From the NCBI RefSeq assembly GCF_021155775.2, contig NC_060232.1, positions 17,615,922 to 17,679,921 on the forward strand: a stretch of 64,000 bases of DNA, given 5' to 3'. A program made the position numbers and the translations under genes. Source of the DNA: Neodiprion pinetum (Eukaryota > Arthropoda > Insecta > Hymenoptera > Diprionidae). Of the stretch, positions 33,000-44,753 are shown in pieces (the stretch's first letter is position 1; every line of letters begins with the position of its first letter). The notes under the pieces are model-generated. The model saw nothing but the letters and a program-made list of their open reading frames with translations, did no database searches and was not told the DNA's origin.

Positions 33000-35600
33000 T
33001 ATGAGAAGACCCCGTTAGTATAAGTGTATTTGCTTTTTAACAGAGAGTATGGTGAAAATGATAAAATTGAAGGACTTCCTCTTGGATGTGGAAAAGTAAA
33101 ATCGCTCTAATTTCGGTGCACAGACTTGGGTTGTTAGCTAGAACCTCGTTGTCGAAGACATGGGTTTTTGAACCGATGCTTCCTTCTAACGTCCCGGATT
33201 CGGTTGTTAATCCAGGCAGCTGTTCTCGTGAGACTAGCGTAAGAACCGTAGCTGATAGTGTCTATCTTAATTTGATTACGACAGCTGAAAATACAGACCA
33301 GGGTGATTAATCGTGGCTGTCTGTCAAGCTAAAAGATGTCAAAGTATCGTATCGTTCCTGGATACAGAATACACAGTGCCGTATAACTACAAGGTTTCAC
33401 TCATCGCTGTCTGTAAACTTACCGATACCGATGGAAAGATTGACAATATCGATCAAGAAAACAGATGCGCTGAATAATAAAGATTTTAATAAAGGAAATC
33501 GAAATACAAAGAAGGTATTAATAAAAAAAAATTATGTGGATTCAACATACAAATCATATAACGGAAATAATTGAACAGAACATCAGTTCTGCTCCTATTG
33601 TTGAATAAATATAATTCAAACTTTTCAAATTTCTAATCCATGCTTTATAGATGCCTCTTTTTATTCTACGTCTCATGAGTCTATCATCTAGTGCGTTACG
33701 CAAATGAAATTCTAATACATTATTCGACAGATTTATAGAATTTCTCTGAGTTTAGAAAGATCGAAGCACTTTTAGTCCAGTCGGAATATCCATGAATTTA
33801 GACGACTTCTATTCAACAGCCGTGCCCAACCGCCAATTTTTTTTTAAGTAGTTTGAACCTAAAAGAATACAGTGTAAAATTTGCGGGATCACAAAATGAC
33901 GACTTTTGGCCGAAAATATTATTTAAATAAACAAGTGTTACTATTTTGATGTTATTATATTTAGAATGAGATTTATCGAAAAATGTTTTTTACGAAAAAT
34001 GTACGCCGTAATGAAATCTACAAAATGAGTCCTATGCAAAAATCACGTAGAACTATTAGCTTGGCGGTTGAACACTGTTGAACAACAATTTTTCAGAAAA
34101 TTTATTATTGTGTTTAAGAGAGACTTGACCAATTTCCAGAAAGTCCCCATATAACACTTCCCGAGAAGACGCCTAGGCGATGAGTCGCAATCGATAAATA
34201 CCTCGTGGCAATGTGCCTTGTTTTAATTTTTCAAATTCAATTTACGTACTAAGGTTAAATTATCGTTGTCGATGTGACCACGAATTACTTAACTGAGAAA
34301 CAAATCTTCATATAACATCTGCGAAGTCGGTAGACACACCAAATATCAACGACGACAATAGAAAATCTACGGAACCTGTGGCCAATCATCGAGGATCTCC
34401 ATCTGCCTCTTACGAACGGTAGTCGTACTGTGCCACCGTTCGTAATAATTATCAGCGTTTTGACGTTAAGTAAACCATTGTGAAATAACTTGACATTTCA
34501 TTTTAATATACTGGAAACTTCTGTAAGTTTCGCTTCACACCTTTTGTTTAATTCAGAATCATTTCAACAGAGTTTCCACCTAGTAGTTTTTTTCGAGTCA
34601 CCTATTTCATACCATTTATGTTAAACAACACGAGCGACGTAATCAACTTGGGAGCCTTTTGGCGTATTTTAACGTGTTTGTATGAATGGATGAGTGAATG
34701 AGTGTTTAAGATAGGTATCCGGCATTGTTAAGAGATCCTCTTTTTGGATCGTGAAACATGATCAAAATAAAGAAAATTGTGACACTCGGTAAAATGTGCC
34801 TGGTATTCTTTTTGTTAAAATAAATTGCATCTTCACTTGTAGTGTAAATTTCCAGTTATTCGCTATTCAATTATTAAAATATTAACATGGCCACTTGGCA
34901 CTAACGAAACCGTTACAATACTAGCCACGCCTGCTATCTTTGGTCGATTGTCCTTGATCCATGTGAGCCGTCCAGATGACCATTAGAGTATATTATATGC
35001 TTCACAAGACTTAATGTTTTAATTATGTGTAGGTGATAGAATGGTATTCGGAAATAGGGGGCTGGGTGAACCGAGACGGGATAAGTTAATCTTATGGTGG
35101 ATTTCAAAATGTTCAGTATGTCTGACAAAAAACTGTTTACATCATCAAAATAAAGTCGTTCAAGTAAATTTTGCACCTTTCTACAAAATTTTAAAACGCC
35201 GTAAAAAAATGCTGTAGTTTATTTATAGTTATTTTAGCGCGTATTATACGATACTATTGATTGGAGAAAAATTACAAATGCTGATTTGCTTGCTGGCAAG
35301 GCTCAAAAATTACCGCTATTTGCACTTCGTGTTTGCTTTCACCTCACGCGTCACACTGGTATTTTCGCAAGCTCCCTGATGTTACCACGGCTGCATCCAT
35401 GTAGACCCAAATAATTCGCATTAACGGGATGACGATCGCGAGGTTGAAAGAGTTAGAGTTAACAGGTAAGTATTTAAAAATTTCCATACCTATGTATGAA
35501 TATCTGCTTTTATCATTTTGAATCATCTGAATTCGCATCTACATTTACCTTGCTTACAATTTGTGGTCTTTGATTTATATTAAATCACTATCAATTATTT
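33000..35600. other. No recognised gene
   Basis: AT-rich. A 74-codon plus frame at 33086 and an 80-codon minus frame at 34934 show no known motif. No inverted or direct repeats of note were seen. Confidence 0.4.
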
Positions 35601-35759
35601 CAATTTTATCGATGCACCGTCTTGTACTTCGAATAATGAAGGATTGATATTCTCGACCTCGTATGTAATGTATTGGTGAATCTTGGTGAACGGTCAATGA
35701 AAGTGAACCTATATTTTCGTTAACGTTTTTTGATACGTGATACCATGATTTTAAAAAAA

Positions 35760-37442
35760 AACAACCCGAACATTTTTAAAAGCGGATAAAGGTAATACGT
35801 CAGTGGCTATGCACAGAGAGATTTACAATAACAAAATGCGACAACAGCTTTCGGACACTAAACCTATAGAATTGCAAGATATGACCTCAGCAACACTCTA
35901 CAGTCTAGGGTCAACAAACTCTCCTTTGGTTGGTTTAATTCTAAATTAATCAACAAAAGCATACATAGAAGTATCACTACCTATAACAGTGTACCCCCAC
36001 GCGCATATGGCCTCCCTAAAATTTATAAAGAAGGGATTCCAGTACGAATCATGTCACGTCTCCTTTGTTAATAGCCCGACTTACGCCTTATCTAAATTAA
36101 TTAATTCAAGGTTCACCACAAATATCACCCCCCTGCCTCCAGAGTCAAAGACAGTTTTACATTGGTGGAAAAAATAAGTAAACCGATTATTCCTGACAAT
36201 TACATTTCAATATCACTAGATGTAATATCGTTATTCACCTATGTACCTATAGACCTCGCTATGCTCGCTGTGAAGAACCGTTGGGCCTTTCTGGATAAAA
36301 AGATTCCAATCCCACTTACTGAACTTGTTAATGCCTTAAACATCTGTTTTGATTCGGCAATCTTCAAATTTAACAAGGACACATACGCACGGCAGTTTGG
36401 GTTGCCCATGGGATCCCCACTCTCTCCAATCTTGTCAGACCTTGTAATAGAGGACCTTGAGTTGTCATGCATCAGCAAACTTGATTTTGATATACCCTTC
36501 TATGTGAGATATGTTGACGATATTTTAACTGCTGTCCCTAAAGAAAAAATAGACTACATAGTGAACATTTTCAACCAATATCATCCCCGATTACAATTCA
36601 CTATTGAAATAGACGTTAATAATACTATCAATTTCCTGGATTTATTGCTGATAAACAACAACTCTAATATCCAAACAGATTGGTTCCACAAAAAAACTTG
36701 GTCTCATAGATACCTGAATATTAATTCCCAATACCCGATGTCCTACAAGATAGGTACCCTCTTTAATCTTGTTGACCGAGTATCAAGTACCGAATTCTAT
36801 GGAAAAAATCTATCACTTATATACGATATTTTAAGATGGAATGATTATGCACACGGTCTTTTGCACAAATATATAGATAAGAGACTCATCCATATCAATA
36901 ACAACAATATTGACACTGCTTCCGCAGACGACAACAACAGACGAGCGACTACATTCATCCCCATCCCATATGTGTCAGGTCTCTTTGAGTCACTGAATAG
37001 CTTATTTACTAAACACAATGTCAGGTTTGTAGGAAAAAACTCGAAAGATTTACAAATGGTCTTTGATAAAGGAAAAGATGGGATTCCTATGGGCAAACGA
37101 TCTAATGTTGTTTATAAAATACCTTGCAATGACTGTAATCAAGTTTACATTGGACAAACCGGCTGCCATCTAGATACTAGACTCAAAGAACACCAACGTA
37201 ATGTACAAGAGAATGATGATCGACATACTGTACTAACTAAACATGTGATCAACAAAGAACATTCCTTCAACTACGATAAGGCAAACATCCTTTATGAAGA
37301 ACCCCATTATAACAAACGTCTACTATTGGAAATGTGCAATATTGTAGGGCATCCAAATTCAGTTAACCTTAGACAAGACGTCGAACAACTTAGCAATACA
37401 TACAAACCGCTGATCACCGCCCACATACCACACCTTGTTTAA
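35760..37442 (+). pseudogene. Penelope RT plus GIY-YIG endonuclease
   Basis: Reverse transcriptase of the telomerase-related Penelope group with a C-terminal GIY-YIG nuclease. Upstream of 36162 the frame is broken (KADKGNTSVAMHREIYNNKM, then YGLPKIYKEGIP and SPTYALSKLINSRF in shifting frames, with stops). From 36162 a 426-codon frame is intact: ISISLDVISLFTYVPIDLA, FGLPMGSPLSPILSDLVIED, the catalytic YVRYVDDILT, FLDLLLINN and, after a variable spacer, VVYKIPCNDCNQVYIGQTGC with RLKEHQRNV for the nuclease. Both catalytic centres look intact, only the N-terminus is damaged. Confidence 0.85.
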
Positions 37443-37649
37443 CCTTAACTATAAGTTGTACATAATTTTGATTTCCCTATGATGCCTGTTTTCACATTTG
37501 TTTATACTTACTAGGGGCTTCGCCCCTGCGCGCTTCGCGCGCCAACCCCATCTCGGCGCTACGCGCCTCACTATTTCCTTACGCATTGTCTAGTAGACAG
37601 GCGAATTCCTTCATGTTGATTTAATGACAGGTCCTGCACTTGCTGTCCA

Positions 37650-38569
37650 CTTCAATTCCTTCTGTGCTTACTTTTCTTTTTTTCATCAATCTAAGCTTCC
37701 ATTCGTTGGTTGAAAATTGGTGTTCCTTCTCTATTGATATCTATCTATCTCCTTGACTTGCTGAATTATTTTTGCTACCGCTCTGCCCGTTATTCTCCAA
37801 AATCACCTTCTTTACATTATTTTTTTCTCTATATTTATATTGCTGTTCACTCCGTAAAACACCTCTTTCTCTTGTGGTCAACATCGATCATGGTCGTCCT
37901 CTTGCCTGGTTATAGGAATATTTGTTTATTATTATTCTCCGGCTTATTTGGTTCTTCGCACTTGAAATTTTATTTTCCTTTTTCCTTTGTGATACTTCCG
38001 ACCATCTACCATCTTCATCGCTTTGTCTGCTGGTTGAAACTCCTCCTTTCTGTTCGTTGGTTGAAAAGCCAGTATGATATTTTTTGTTCGCTTCCCTATA
38101 TTTTCGCTGCTGTTCCCGTCGTCTATTTTTTCGCTCTTCTATGTACATCACATTGGTTGGTCCTCCTCTCGATTTATTTTCCGAATCAATCATCGCAATC
38201 GATTCTTCTAATTCTTCGACACCCTTCGTTGAATTATTTTTACTGCCGCTCTGCCGGTTATTCTCCAAAATCACCTTCTTTATATTATTTTTTTCTCTAT
38301 ATTTGCGTTGATGTTCATTCCGCAAAACACCTCTTTCTCTTGTGGTCAACATCGATCCTGGTCGCCCTCTTTCCTGGTTATACGAATATTTGATGGATAT
38401 TATTCTATGGCTCATTTGGTTCTTCGCACTTCCAATTTTATTTTCCTCTTTCTTTTGTGATACTTCCGACCATCCACCATCTTCATCGCCTTGTCTGCTG
38501 CTTGAAACTCCTCCTTTCTCCATTGTCATCGTAAATCCTGGCTGTCCTTTTGACTGTTTGGTGATATAT
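37650..38569 (-). pseudogene. Helitron AT-hook/KYRE-repeat ORF
   Basis: A 213-codon frame (37888-38529) starts MTMEKGGVSSSRQGDEDGGW and contains hooks ERGRPGS, SRGGPTN and ARGRP, each followed by a basic RRE/RNE-Q-(Q/H)RKYRE block. After a stop at 37888 the module pattern begins a further time (LTTRERGVLRSEQQYKYREK) before the truncation near 37650. The GRP cores suggest minor-groove DNA binding. Probably the N-terminal extension of the replication protein, here deprived of the enzymatic part. Confidence 0.55.
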
Positions 38570-38592
38570 TTAGATTTACTATTATTTGATTG

Positions 38593-39000
38593 TTACTTTT
38601 CATACTTATTACTCACTATCTGAATTTTATTTTGGTTCTGCAAGACATCAAAGTGTCCACTGTCTCCGTCGCCGGTGAAGAGTAGCGAGAATTGTGTTCC
38701 ATTTTGTGATCCGATCCGGTGTGGATGAATTTGTTCTTCGCGATACACGATTAAACATATCTTAAAAATATCCGCAGCTGCATATATTGCATTTTTATTC
38801 ATATGTGATTTGTAATCACCAGGTCACCTAATCACAGCACCGTTTGACTCATTACCTGTGATAAAACCCGCAAATGTAGACCAATTATCTACTATATTTG
38901 AAACGATACTCAGTCTCACCTCTGCGTGTCGATCTTGAGTGCCGTATACACAATACGCCAACGCGCGAATCAACTTGATAATTTTCGTTTGCATGTTCAT
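38593..39000 (-). pseudogene. OTU protease gene, catalytic motif deleted in frame
   Basis: Starts at 39000 with MNMQTKIIKLIRALAYCVYG. Against copy 1 (465) exactly 21 bases are missing, removing the seven residues PDGNCLF that hold the catalytic Asp and Cys. Eight residues (GGEAELAA in copy 1) are also missing before AAADIFKICLIVY. A TAG interrupts IR*PGDYKSH. The histidine motif GHFDVL remains. The frame around the deletions is otherwise preserved, but the product cannot be a protease. Confidence 0.75.
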
Positions 39001-39141
39001 TTTTTGCGCGTCAGAAACAGATACCTATAAAGATATTTGTCAAAGACTGTCATAAACAGCCGATGACAGCTGTCAAAGGGTTTGCTAGATGCTTTTTGTT
39101 CTGTTTTCGGGATCTCACCCCACCGCCAACTTCATGCGTAT

Positions 39142-40098
39142 TGTTCACAACAACGTGAACACAACTCGTTGGTCGCGCGCCTTCCAACTCACGCGAGGCA
39201 ACCAGCCTCGCGTGCTTTCCAATCACGCGACCCAGAAGAAAGTGTGACGTCACGCACGCCGCTCACGCCACCCACGCAGCTGAGCGCGTTGCGTAATCAC
39301 CGAACGTGGTCTCCCGCTATCAAAGATCCACCGAGGCTGGAATAAGAGACGGCCGATCAGACCGATCGGCAGGACGCTTCGGATTCAACTCATCTGACAG
39401 ACGCTGACTCTTCAACGACTCCACTCCAAACCCATCGACGTTACACCAACTGCTGACTGACTCTGCAACTGCTGACGAAACTCACGACAGACCTGACTAC
39501 ACGACGTTGTATGACGGACTCTTTTTATCTGGCTTCGGCCAGCGAACAACCAAGGTCAACTGCATCCAACCCGCCTGTCCCTTGGACACTACATCCAATC
39601 GACGTTCCCGCTCGACCACTGACCAGACCACCAGCCGTGCTTCTCTCCTTGTGGGATGTACGCCGAGCACGCCTAACTTCTCCAAGCTATTACCGGCGCA
39701 TCCCACCTCCAGTATCACCATTTCCTGAGCCGCAGCGTTCTTTTGCGACAATTGCCACTCAGACAACAGACAGCGAGTGGGAGTCTCCGACCAAACCAAC
39801 TGAGAACCGCCGTCCCCCAACGCCTCCCAGTTCACCGGAAAGTAGATACACTCCGCCACCCAGGACCGTGACCGATCCCCCTAGACGACCAACCTCTTCA
39901 CTGAAGCCTCCACCACACTGTAATATCACTAAAACGACACCATGTATTACTTGGCAACCATGCAAATTACTGTACATATGTAAATAAATTAAATAATAAG
40001 TGTAAAAATAAACTCAACACCACAACTCATCTTTGATTCCAAGCGACTCACACCTTCCAAGCGGCTCGGTCGAACTACAAGCTCCCAAAGAGCGAACA
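39142..40098. repeat. Solo LTR with 5-bp target duplication
   Basis: 957 bp, beginning TGTTCACAACAACGTGAACA and ending AAGAGCGAACA, flanked by CGTAT on both sides (39137-39141, 40099-40103). The matching uninterrupted site exists in Helitron copy 1 (TATACGCATGAAG near 316-330), which confirms the insertion. AATAAA signals lie near 39980-40015. Five-base duplications fit Gypsy, Copia or BEL/Pao; the family cannot be fixed without internal sequence. Confidence 0.85.
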
Positions 40099-40718
40099 CG
40101 TATACTATTGTTATTATAATCTTTTTTTACTATTGTTATTATAATCTTTTTCTACGTTCATTTGTTTGAAACTTTTTTATTAGATAGAGAGATTCGCCTT
40201 CACTCTGGGTCACAATTGTTTCTCCTAACAGTCGTTGTTTACTAGTTGGTTCAAACGCTCCAATAATATTGTTCAGACATGGACAATAGGGAGATAATGA
40301 CACCATTATCATTGTGTCGACATCGTTTTAACTATTTTAACTATACTAAACCCTTTCTTAAACCTTCTTCATCTCTTGACTTGTGCATAGTGAATATATA
40401 CAGTTTTTTATTTATGAACTTTCAAATCTGTTACACCCAACCTTTCTAATAATTGGAGAAGACGCCAATGTCTATTGTCATCCAATTGAAGAACCATCGC
40501 TCTCCATTTTGTATTTTATGATTATGACCAGTGTCTTAATCTCCCTTCTTATACAAAGTAAACTACTCCTTAATTTCGATAATCTTTCTAATCATAATTG
40601 ATATACGATATGTTTGCTCTAATCTACAATAGATAATAACTTTCAATATTATTATATCCATAAAAGTTTATGTCTTACTGAGAAAATTTATGTTCTTGAC
40701 AGTCAAATAAAAAATTGA

Positions 40719-40760
40719 TCGTTCTGAGGAGGGCCCCTATCCGGGCCGAAACGTTAACGA
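40719..40760 (+). ncRNA. Hammerhead-ribozyme-like motif in Penelope 3' region
   Basis: The core CTGAGGA (40724-40730) and GAAACGTT (40748-40755) are joined by stem II GGCCC/GGGCC (40732-40736 with 40743-40747), with one unpaired G at 40731. Stem I pairs TCGTT (40719-40723) with AACGA (40756-40760). Stem III would be the self-complementary ACGT, the minimal form reported for Penelope-element hammerheads, cleaving after U40755. Confidence 0.65.
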
Positions 40761-40860
40761 AAATTCACGTTTACTTTCATTCATCGTTCACCAAGATTTA
40801 CCAATATATTTCGAATAATGTTCATTTTCCTCCCCAGTGAAGAAATTTAACGTAAGATAT

Positions 40861-42029
40861 GACACCATTCTCATATTTGCATGTATGATTACCTTCCAAA
40901 TAGCGATGTTTACAAATAGTAATTAAAGGTCAGTACTAAAACATGTTTCTTAAATAACATTGTAGATAGGATATTTATAGAGCGTTTCCAAACTATTCAT
41001 AAATCAAACAAACTATTTAATACGGGAAGTGACATATTGCAAAGAAAAACGTTGGAAACAAGAATAAATAAATGAATAAGTACATAACTTACCACTGAAA
41101 ATGATCTGCTCGTTGATGGGTCGCATTTACGCATAGTTCCTGGGCGGGACTAAGGATAATTTTTTGAAATCGTCACTCGAATTGATATAAAAAAATCTCT
41201 GATTAAGTTTTTAGATTATGGTGTTATATGTCTTGAAATAAACTTTAAACCCATTGCTGTAAAAGTGTACGCGCAAAGAATTATTGGTCCTGGTAAGCAG
41301 AATATTCTTTGAAAGGTTTCTTGAGTATACATTTTGAACACAAGGAGTCAAAATTGTCTTTCAATGCATGTAATATCATGACTAAAAAATAAGTAAAAGG
41401 ATTTTTCTACACAACTATTCTTCATTGTATCAAAATTAAAGAAACAATTTTTTCAATCATTTCGCCGAAGTTTTTAAGGAAAGATCGGTTGTCGAATAAT
41501 TGTTTCGGCAAGGTAGCGACGCATAAGTTGAAACAAAAGTATGTCGCAATCATCACATATGTACTCACACTCGCGTGCAATGTTTACCCGTCCGTCCCTG
41601 CTTCAAATCTAGCCGCTTGCCCGTGTCGCGACTCAAAACAAATCTGCTTTGCATCTATGTCCTATTCTCTATACTGTCGCGAAATCATATCTATATATCA
41701 TCTATGTGTATTCTCGCTTGTAAATCGTCAGTTATCGTTCTCTTCTCTCGCTATACACATCGCATCACCTGTGTATCTTTCTCAAATAAAGAATCTGTAC
41801 TGAACAATCAATTATTACAAGCATCCCGCTTCTTCGCTATAGCCATCTATCAATAATTCACGGATACCACGTCAACGATCCAGTATCTATTGTCATCTCT
41901 CCAAACACTAATTTATATGAAATAATAAATATGAAATAATACAAGTTGAACTGTGCATTATTCTATTTAAAAAACATTCAGTGTATCAATAACAGAATAT
42001 TAGTGAAATGTGAGATTGAGCGATTGCAG
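40861..42029. other. No recognised gene
   Basis: AT-rich. The frames at 41489-41803 and 41575-41856 overlap in a Ser/Cys-rich region with no known motif. An AATAAA near 41785 could mark a decayed LTR or transcript end. Confidence 0.3.
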
Positions 42030-42150
42030 GAATCTTGCACTGCAATAAAGTTGCAGGACGTTTCAACATTGTTGCAATATATCTGCAACATCGCTAGCAA
42101 TATTACAAATGTTGCATGCTGCATTGCTACGATGATGCTGCAATATTAAG
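42030..42150. repeat. GCAATATTGCAGCAA-type repeat patch
   Basis: Degenerate TGCAATA/TTGCAGC units (TGTTGCAATATATCTGCAAC, TGATGCTGCAATATTAAG) ending AGTGCTGTGTGGGT, the complement of the opening of the patch at 32740. Confidence 0.55.
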
Positions 42151-42168
42151 TGCTGTGTGGGTATCCAC

Positions 42169-42490
42169 TCTTCGAAGGCCTGTCGAACCATTAGGCTTAC
42201 CACATATTGCCATAGCGGTGTTAGCTGCATTGGCTGTCCAAATTGTGGTCCAAGTATAAATTGTCCTCGTTTGGAGTGCTGCTCGGTTTCACAATTCGCT
42301 GTCACATTTTCCATGACTGTGGCTGCTAGGAAGTGGCGAGCCTCGTCGTATTCACTGCCGAACTTGAGCTGCCAGACATGATAAGCTACATCGTGTTGTT
42401 CAGTACCTTCAATTTTTTCATCCTTCAAGAATTGTATTATAGTTTTCAAAAATAGTCCAAGATCTCCAAAAACTTTGACGAATTCGGACA
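42169..42490 (-). other. Possible host gene exon, unidentified
   Basis: The minus strand has an acceptor TTATTGTTCTAG just above 42490, followed by an open, complex protein sequence: SEFVKVFGDLGLFLKTIIQF, AYHVWQLKFGSEYDEARHFL and FILGPQFGQPMQLTPLWQYV ending QAFEEW near 42172. No donor is evident because the repeat patch begins there. I do not recognise the protein, but the composition and acceptor argue for a genuine exon. Confidence 0.35.
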
Positions 42491-42788
42491 CTAGAACAAT
42501 AATTAACCATATCATAGAATAATATACCCATATAAAATAATCATGACATTGATTGTACATAAGATCAATATTTTGATGGTTTCCGTAATAATTTGGGTTA
42601 ATAGTTAATGGTTCATGGTTTATTTCATCCTTCCCATGACAATATTGGGAAACAATCATACAAAAGTAAAAATAAACAAAGTCTTAAGTCCAAAACCTTA
42701 GCCTAGTTCTATATTTCTATTTAATTGAAGATGAAATTAGTCGAAAATTCCGGTCAGGAGAAGAAGTTTAATTATTTGGAAAACGTAA

Positions 42789-42839
42789 ACATAATAATCG
42801 ACGTTTCGGCCGGGCCCTGCCGACCATCCTCAGGAAAAT
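42789..42839 (-). ncRNA. Hammerhead-like motif, left palindrome arm
   Basis: Mirror image of 46550-46600. On the minus strand CTGAGGA (42827-42833) is followed by a GC-rich hairpin and GAAACGTC. Confidence 0.55.
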
Positions 42840-43305
42840 TTCTATAATAATTAACAAAAAAAGAATGCTTCAAAACAAAATTCTGAATTGAAAGCATGGA
42901 GATACGTTCATAAGAATGTTTGTTGTTGTAAAAATAAGTGATAAATTAAACAATTGTACACATGTTTGAGTGACAGTTTGAGGTTTATCGTAAAAATTTT
43001 TTACGGATGGCGAAAGAGAGGAAAAATACGTTTATAAGAGTTAAATTTTGGCGACTCGAGTACTTAATAAGAATGTGGAATTTGAAATGAAAAAGAGATC
43101 AACTAAATTTGGACAGATTACTCACAAAATTTGACGACCAGTTCATGCTTAGGTGTTGCTAGTTCAGCATTTTGGACGGAAGTGAAGGTTAGCGGAAATC
43201 GATCCGTAAATCTATGGTAATAAAGTGTGATATTGATCTATGTTCGAATATCATAGATTTCAAGGCAGATGACCAATCGGAGCAAAGGGCGCCAATATTT
43301 GAATG

Positions 43306-44753
43306 CTAGAGAATGTTTGAGTATAAATGGCTGAGATGTTGGATATCAGTACGTTTGTTAACAGAGTTCCTTTTGTTTTTAAAGATATGAATCATTTCCT
43401 TAATGATACGTTTATACCAGTTCGGTTCTGTAGTTAGGGTTATAGAGTTGTTGAAGTCAAAATTGTGTCCAAGACTTAAGGAGTGTTCTGCTAAAGCGCA
43501 TCTATCAGTATCATGGCATTTAATATTAGAGCGATGGCCAGAAATTCTATTTTTTAGATGTTGTAACGTTTGTCCAATATAACTCTTGCTACAGTCTCGA
43601 CATGGTATTTTGTATACACAATTAATTTTATCTAAATTAGGAGTTACAGATTTAAGATGAGAAAACAGAGGAAGTTTGGTACTATTAGAGATTCTAAAAG
43701 TAATTTCAATACCCTCGTCATTCAAAATTTTTTTGATTTGGCTGGACAGATTTTCAATGTAGGGTATAGAGATGGAGTTTTTAAATTTGTCCTTAACATT
43801 AGTTTGATTGTTGGAGTCTGAATTCCAATCAATCGAGTTGTACATTTTATCCACTCTATACTTTTTGATATCATTAATGAATTTTAAAGGGTAGCCATTA
43901 GAGATGAGAGTTGTTTCGACAAGTTTTAAATTTTTTTTAAGAAATTGAGGGTTTGAAATTTTAAGGCAGCGATCGAATAAGGCTATGGCGACAGATTTTT
44001 TATGTTTTATGGGATGATTAGAATTAAAGTGAATGTATCTCCCAGACCAGGTTGGTTTGTGATGCCAATCTAAAATTATAGTATCATTATGGTTAATCAC
44101 CATAGTGTCAAAAAAACTGATTTTACCATCTTTTTCCAACTCAAAGGTGAACTGTATACGTGGGTGAAAATTGTTAAACTTATTCAGAAGGAATTGTAGG
44201 TTTTCATTCTTTACACAAGTTATAATATCGTCTACAAAACGATAGTAAAGGGGAGACTAAAAGGAGGATGTGAAATTATTTTTTTTTCAAAATGTTCAAG
44301 TACTAAATTCGCTACTACTGGGCTAATTGGTGAGCCCATTGCTACGCCAAAAATTTGTTGGTAGAATTTATCTTTGTAGGCGAAATAGCATGAATCTAGA
44401 CAAAGTTTGGTGGCTGCGAGGAATTCTTTTTTATTTATGTTAGTGTGAGATTTTAAGTTGGGCCAGTTTTTACTGATAATAGATATTGCTCAATTGGTTG
44501 GAATGTTGGTAAACAGTGATTTGACATCTAAGGACACCAACAGGTGTTCAAGAGGGATTGGTGTATTCCTGATTTTGTTTACAAAAGACCAAGTGTCCTT
44601 GATGTGATAGTTGGATGTACCTGTTATGTTAGAGAGTACACTAGAAAAAAATCTTGAAATTTTGTAAGTAGGAGAATTGATGTTACAAACAATTGGTCTG
44701 AGAGGTACATTGTCCTTATGAATTTTAGGTAGAAAATATATTTTAGGAGGAAT
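43306..44753 (-). pseudogene. Penelope RT/GIY-YIG, left copy
   Basis: Minus-strand gene running outward from the palindrome centre. RT landmarks in order: LVSLDVKSLFTNIPTN followed by TGA, IFGVAMGSPISPVVANLVLE, a frame change, then YYRFVDDIITCVKNENLQFL and (43306-44139) KISFFDTMVINHN, IILDWHHKPTWSGRYIHFNS. The GIY-YIG nuclease follows: CVYKIPCRDCSKSYIGQTLQ, RISGHRSN, CALAEHSLSLGHNFD, ending YSNIL. The same TGA and the same frame change occur in the right copy. Confidence 0.85.

Larger units (their letters stand above)
37511..40192 (-). mobile_element. Helitron copy 2, complete ends, non-autonomous
   Basis: On the minus strand it begins A|TCTCTCTATCTAATAAAA (40192) and ends GGGGCGAAGCCCCTAG|T (37511), the standard Helitron signature of insertion between A and T without duplication. 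The GC-rich 3' hairpins GCGCGCGAAGCGCGC and GGGGCGAAGCCCC precede CTAG. Internally it holds the OTU gene and AT-hook-rich ORF but no Rep or helicase domain, and a solo LTR at 39142-40098. It is inserted in the 3' region of a Penelope-like element. Confidence 0.85.
35625..40830 (+). mobile_element. Penelope-like element, interrupted by a Helitron
   Basis: The coding part at 35760-37442 is followed by the 3' region, which stops at 37510 and resumes at 40193 after the Helitron. A segment near the 5' end (35625-35735, containing TTGGTGAATCTTGGTGAACG and TTTTCGTTAACGTTT) reappears inverted at the 3' end (40750-40830), as expected of the repeated ends of Penelope-like elements. A hammerhead-like motif lies at 40719-40760. 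The outer limits are approximate. Confidence 0.65.

Noticed and set aside
37710..38393. 227-codon plus frame rich in Phe, Tyr and Leu, resembling a membrane protein
   Set aside because: It is the complement of the AT-hook/KYRE repeat ORF; its internal repeats mirror that ORF and the minus-strand reading has the meaningful motifs.
39507..39987. Proline/threonine-rich 158-codon frame
   Set aside because: Falls wholly inside the solo LTR, on its coding-neutral GC-rich part.
41489..41856. Overlapping Ser/Cys-rich plus frames
   Set aside because: Two frames of similar length over the same DNA, no family resemblance, no splice or promoter evidence.
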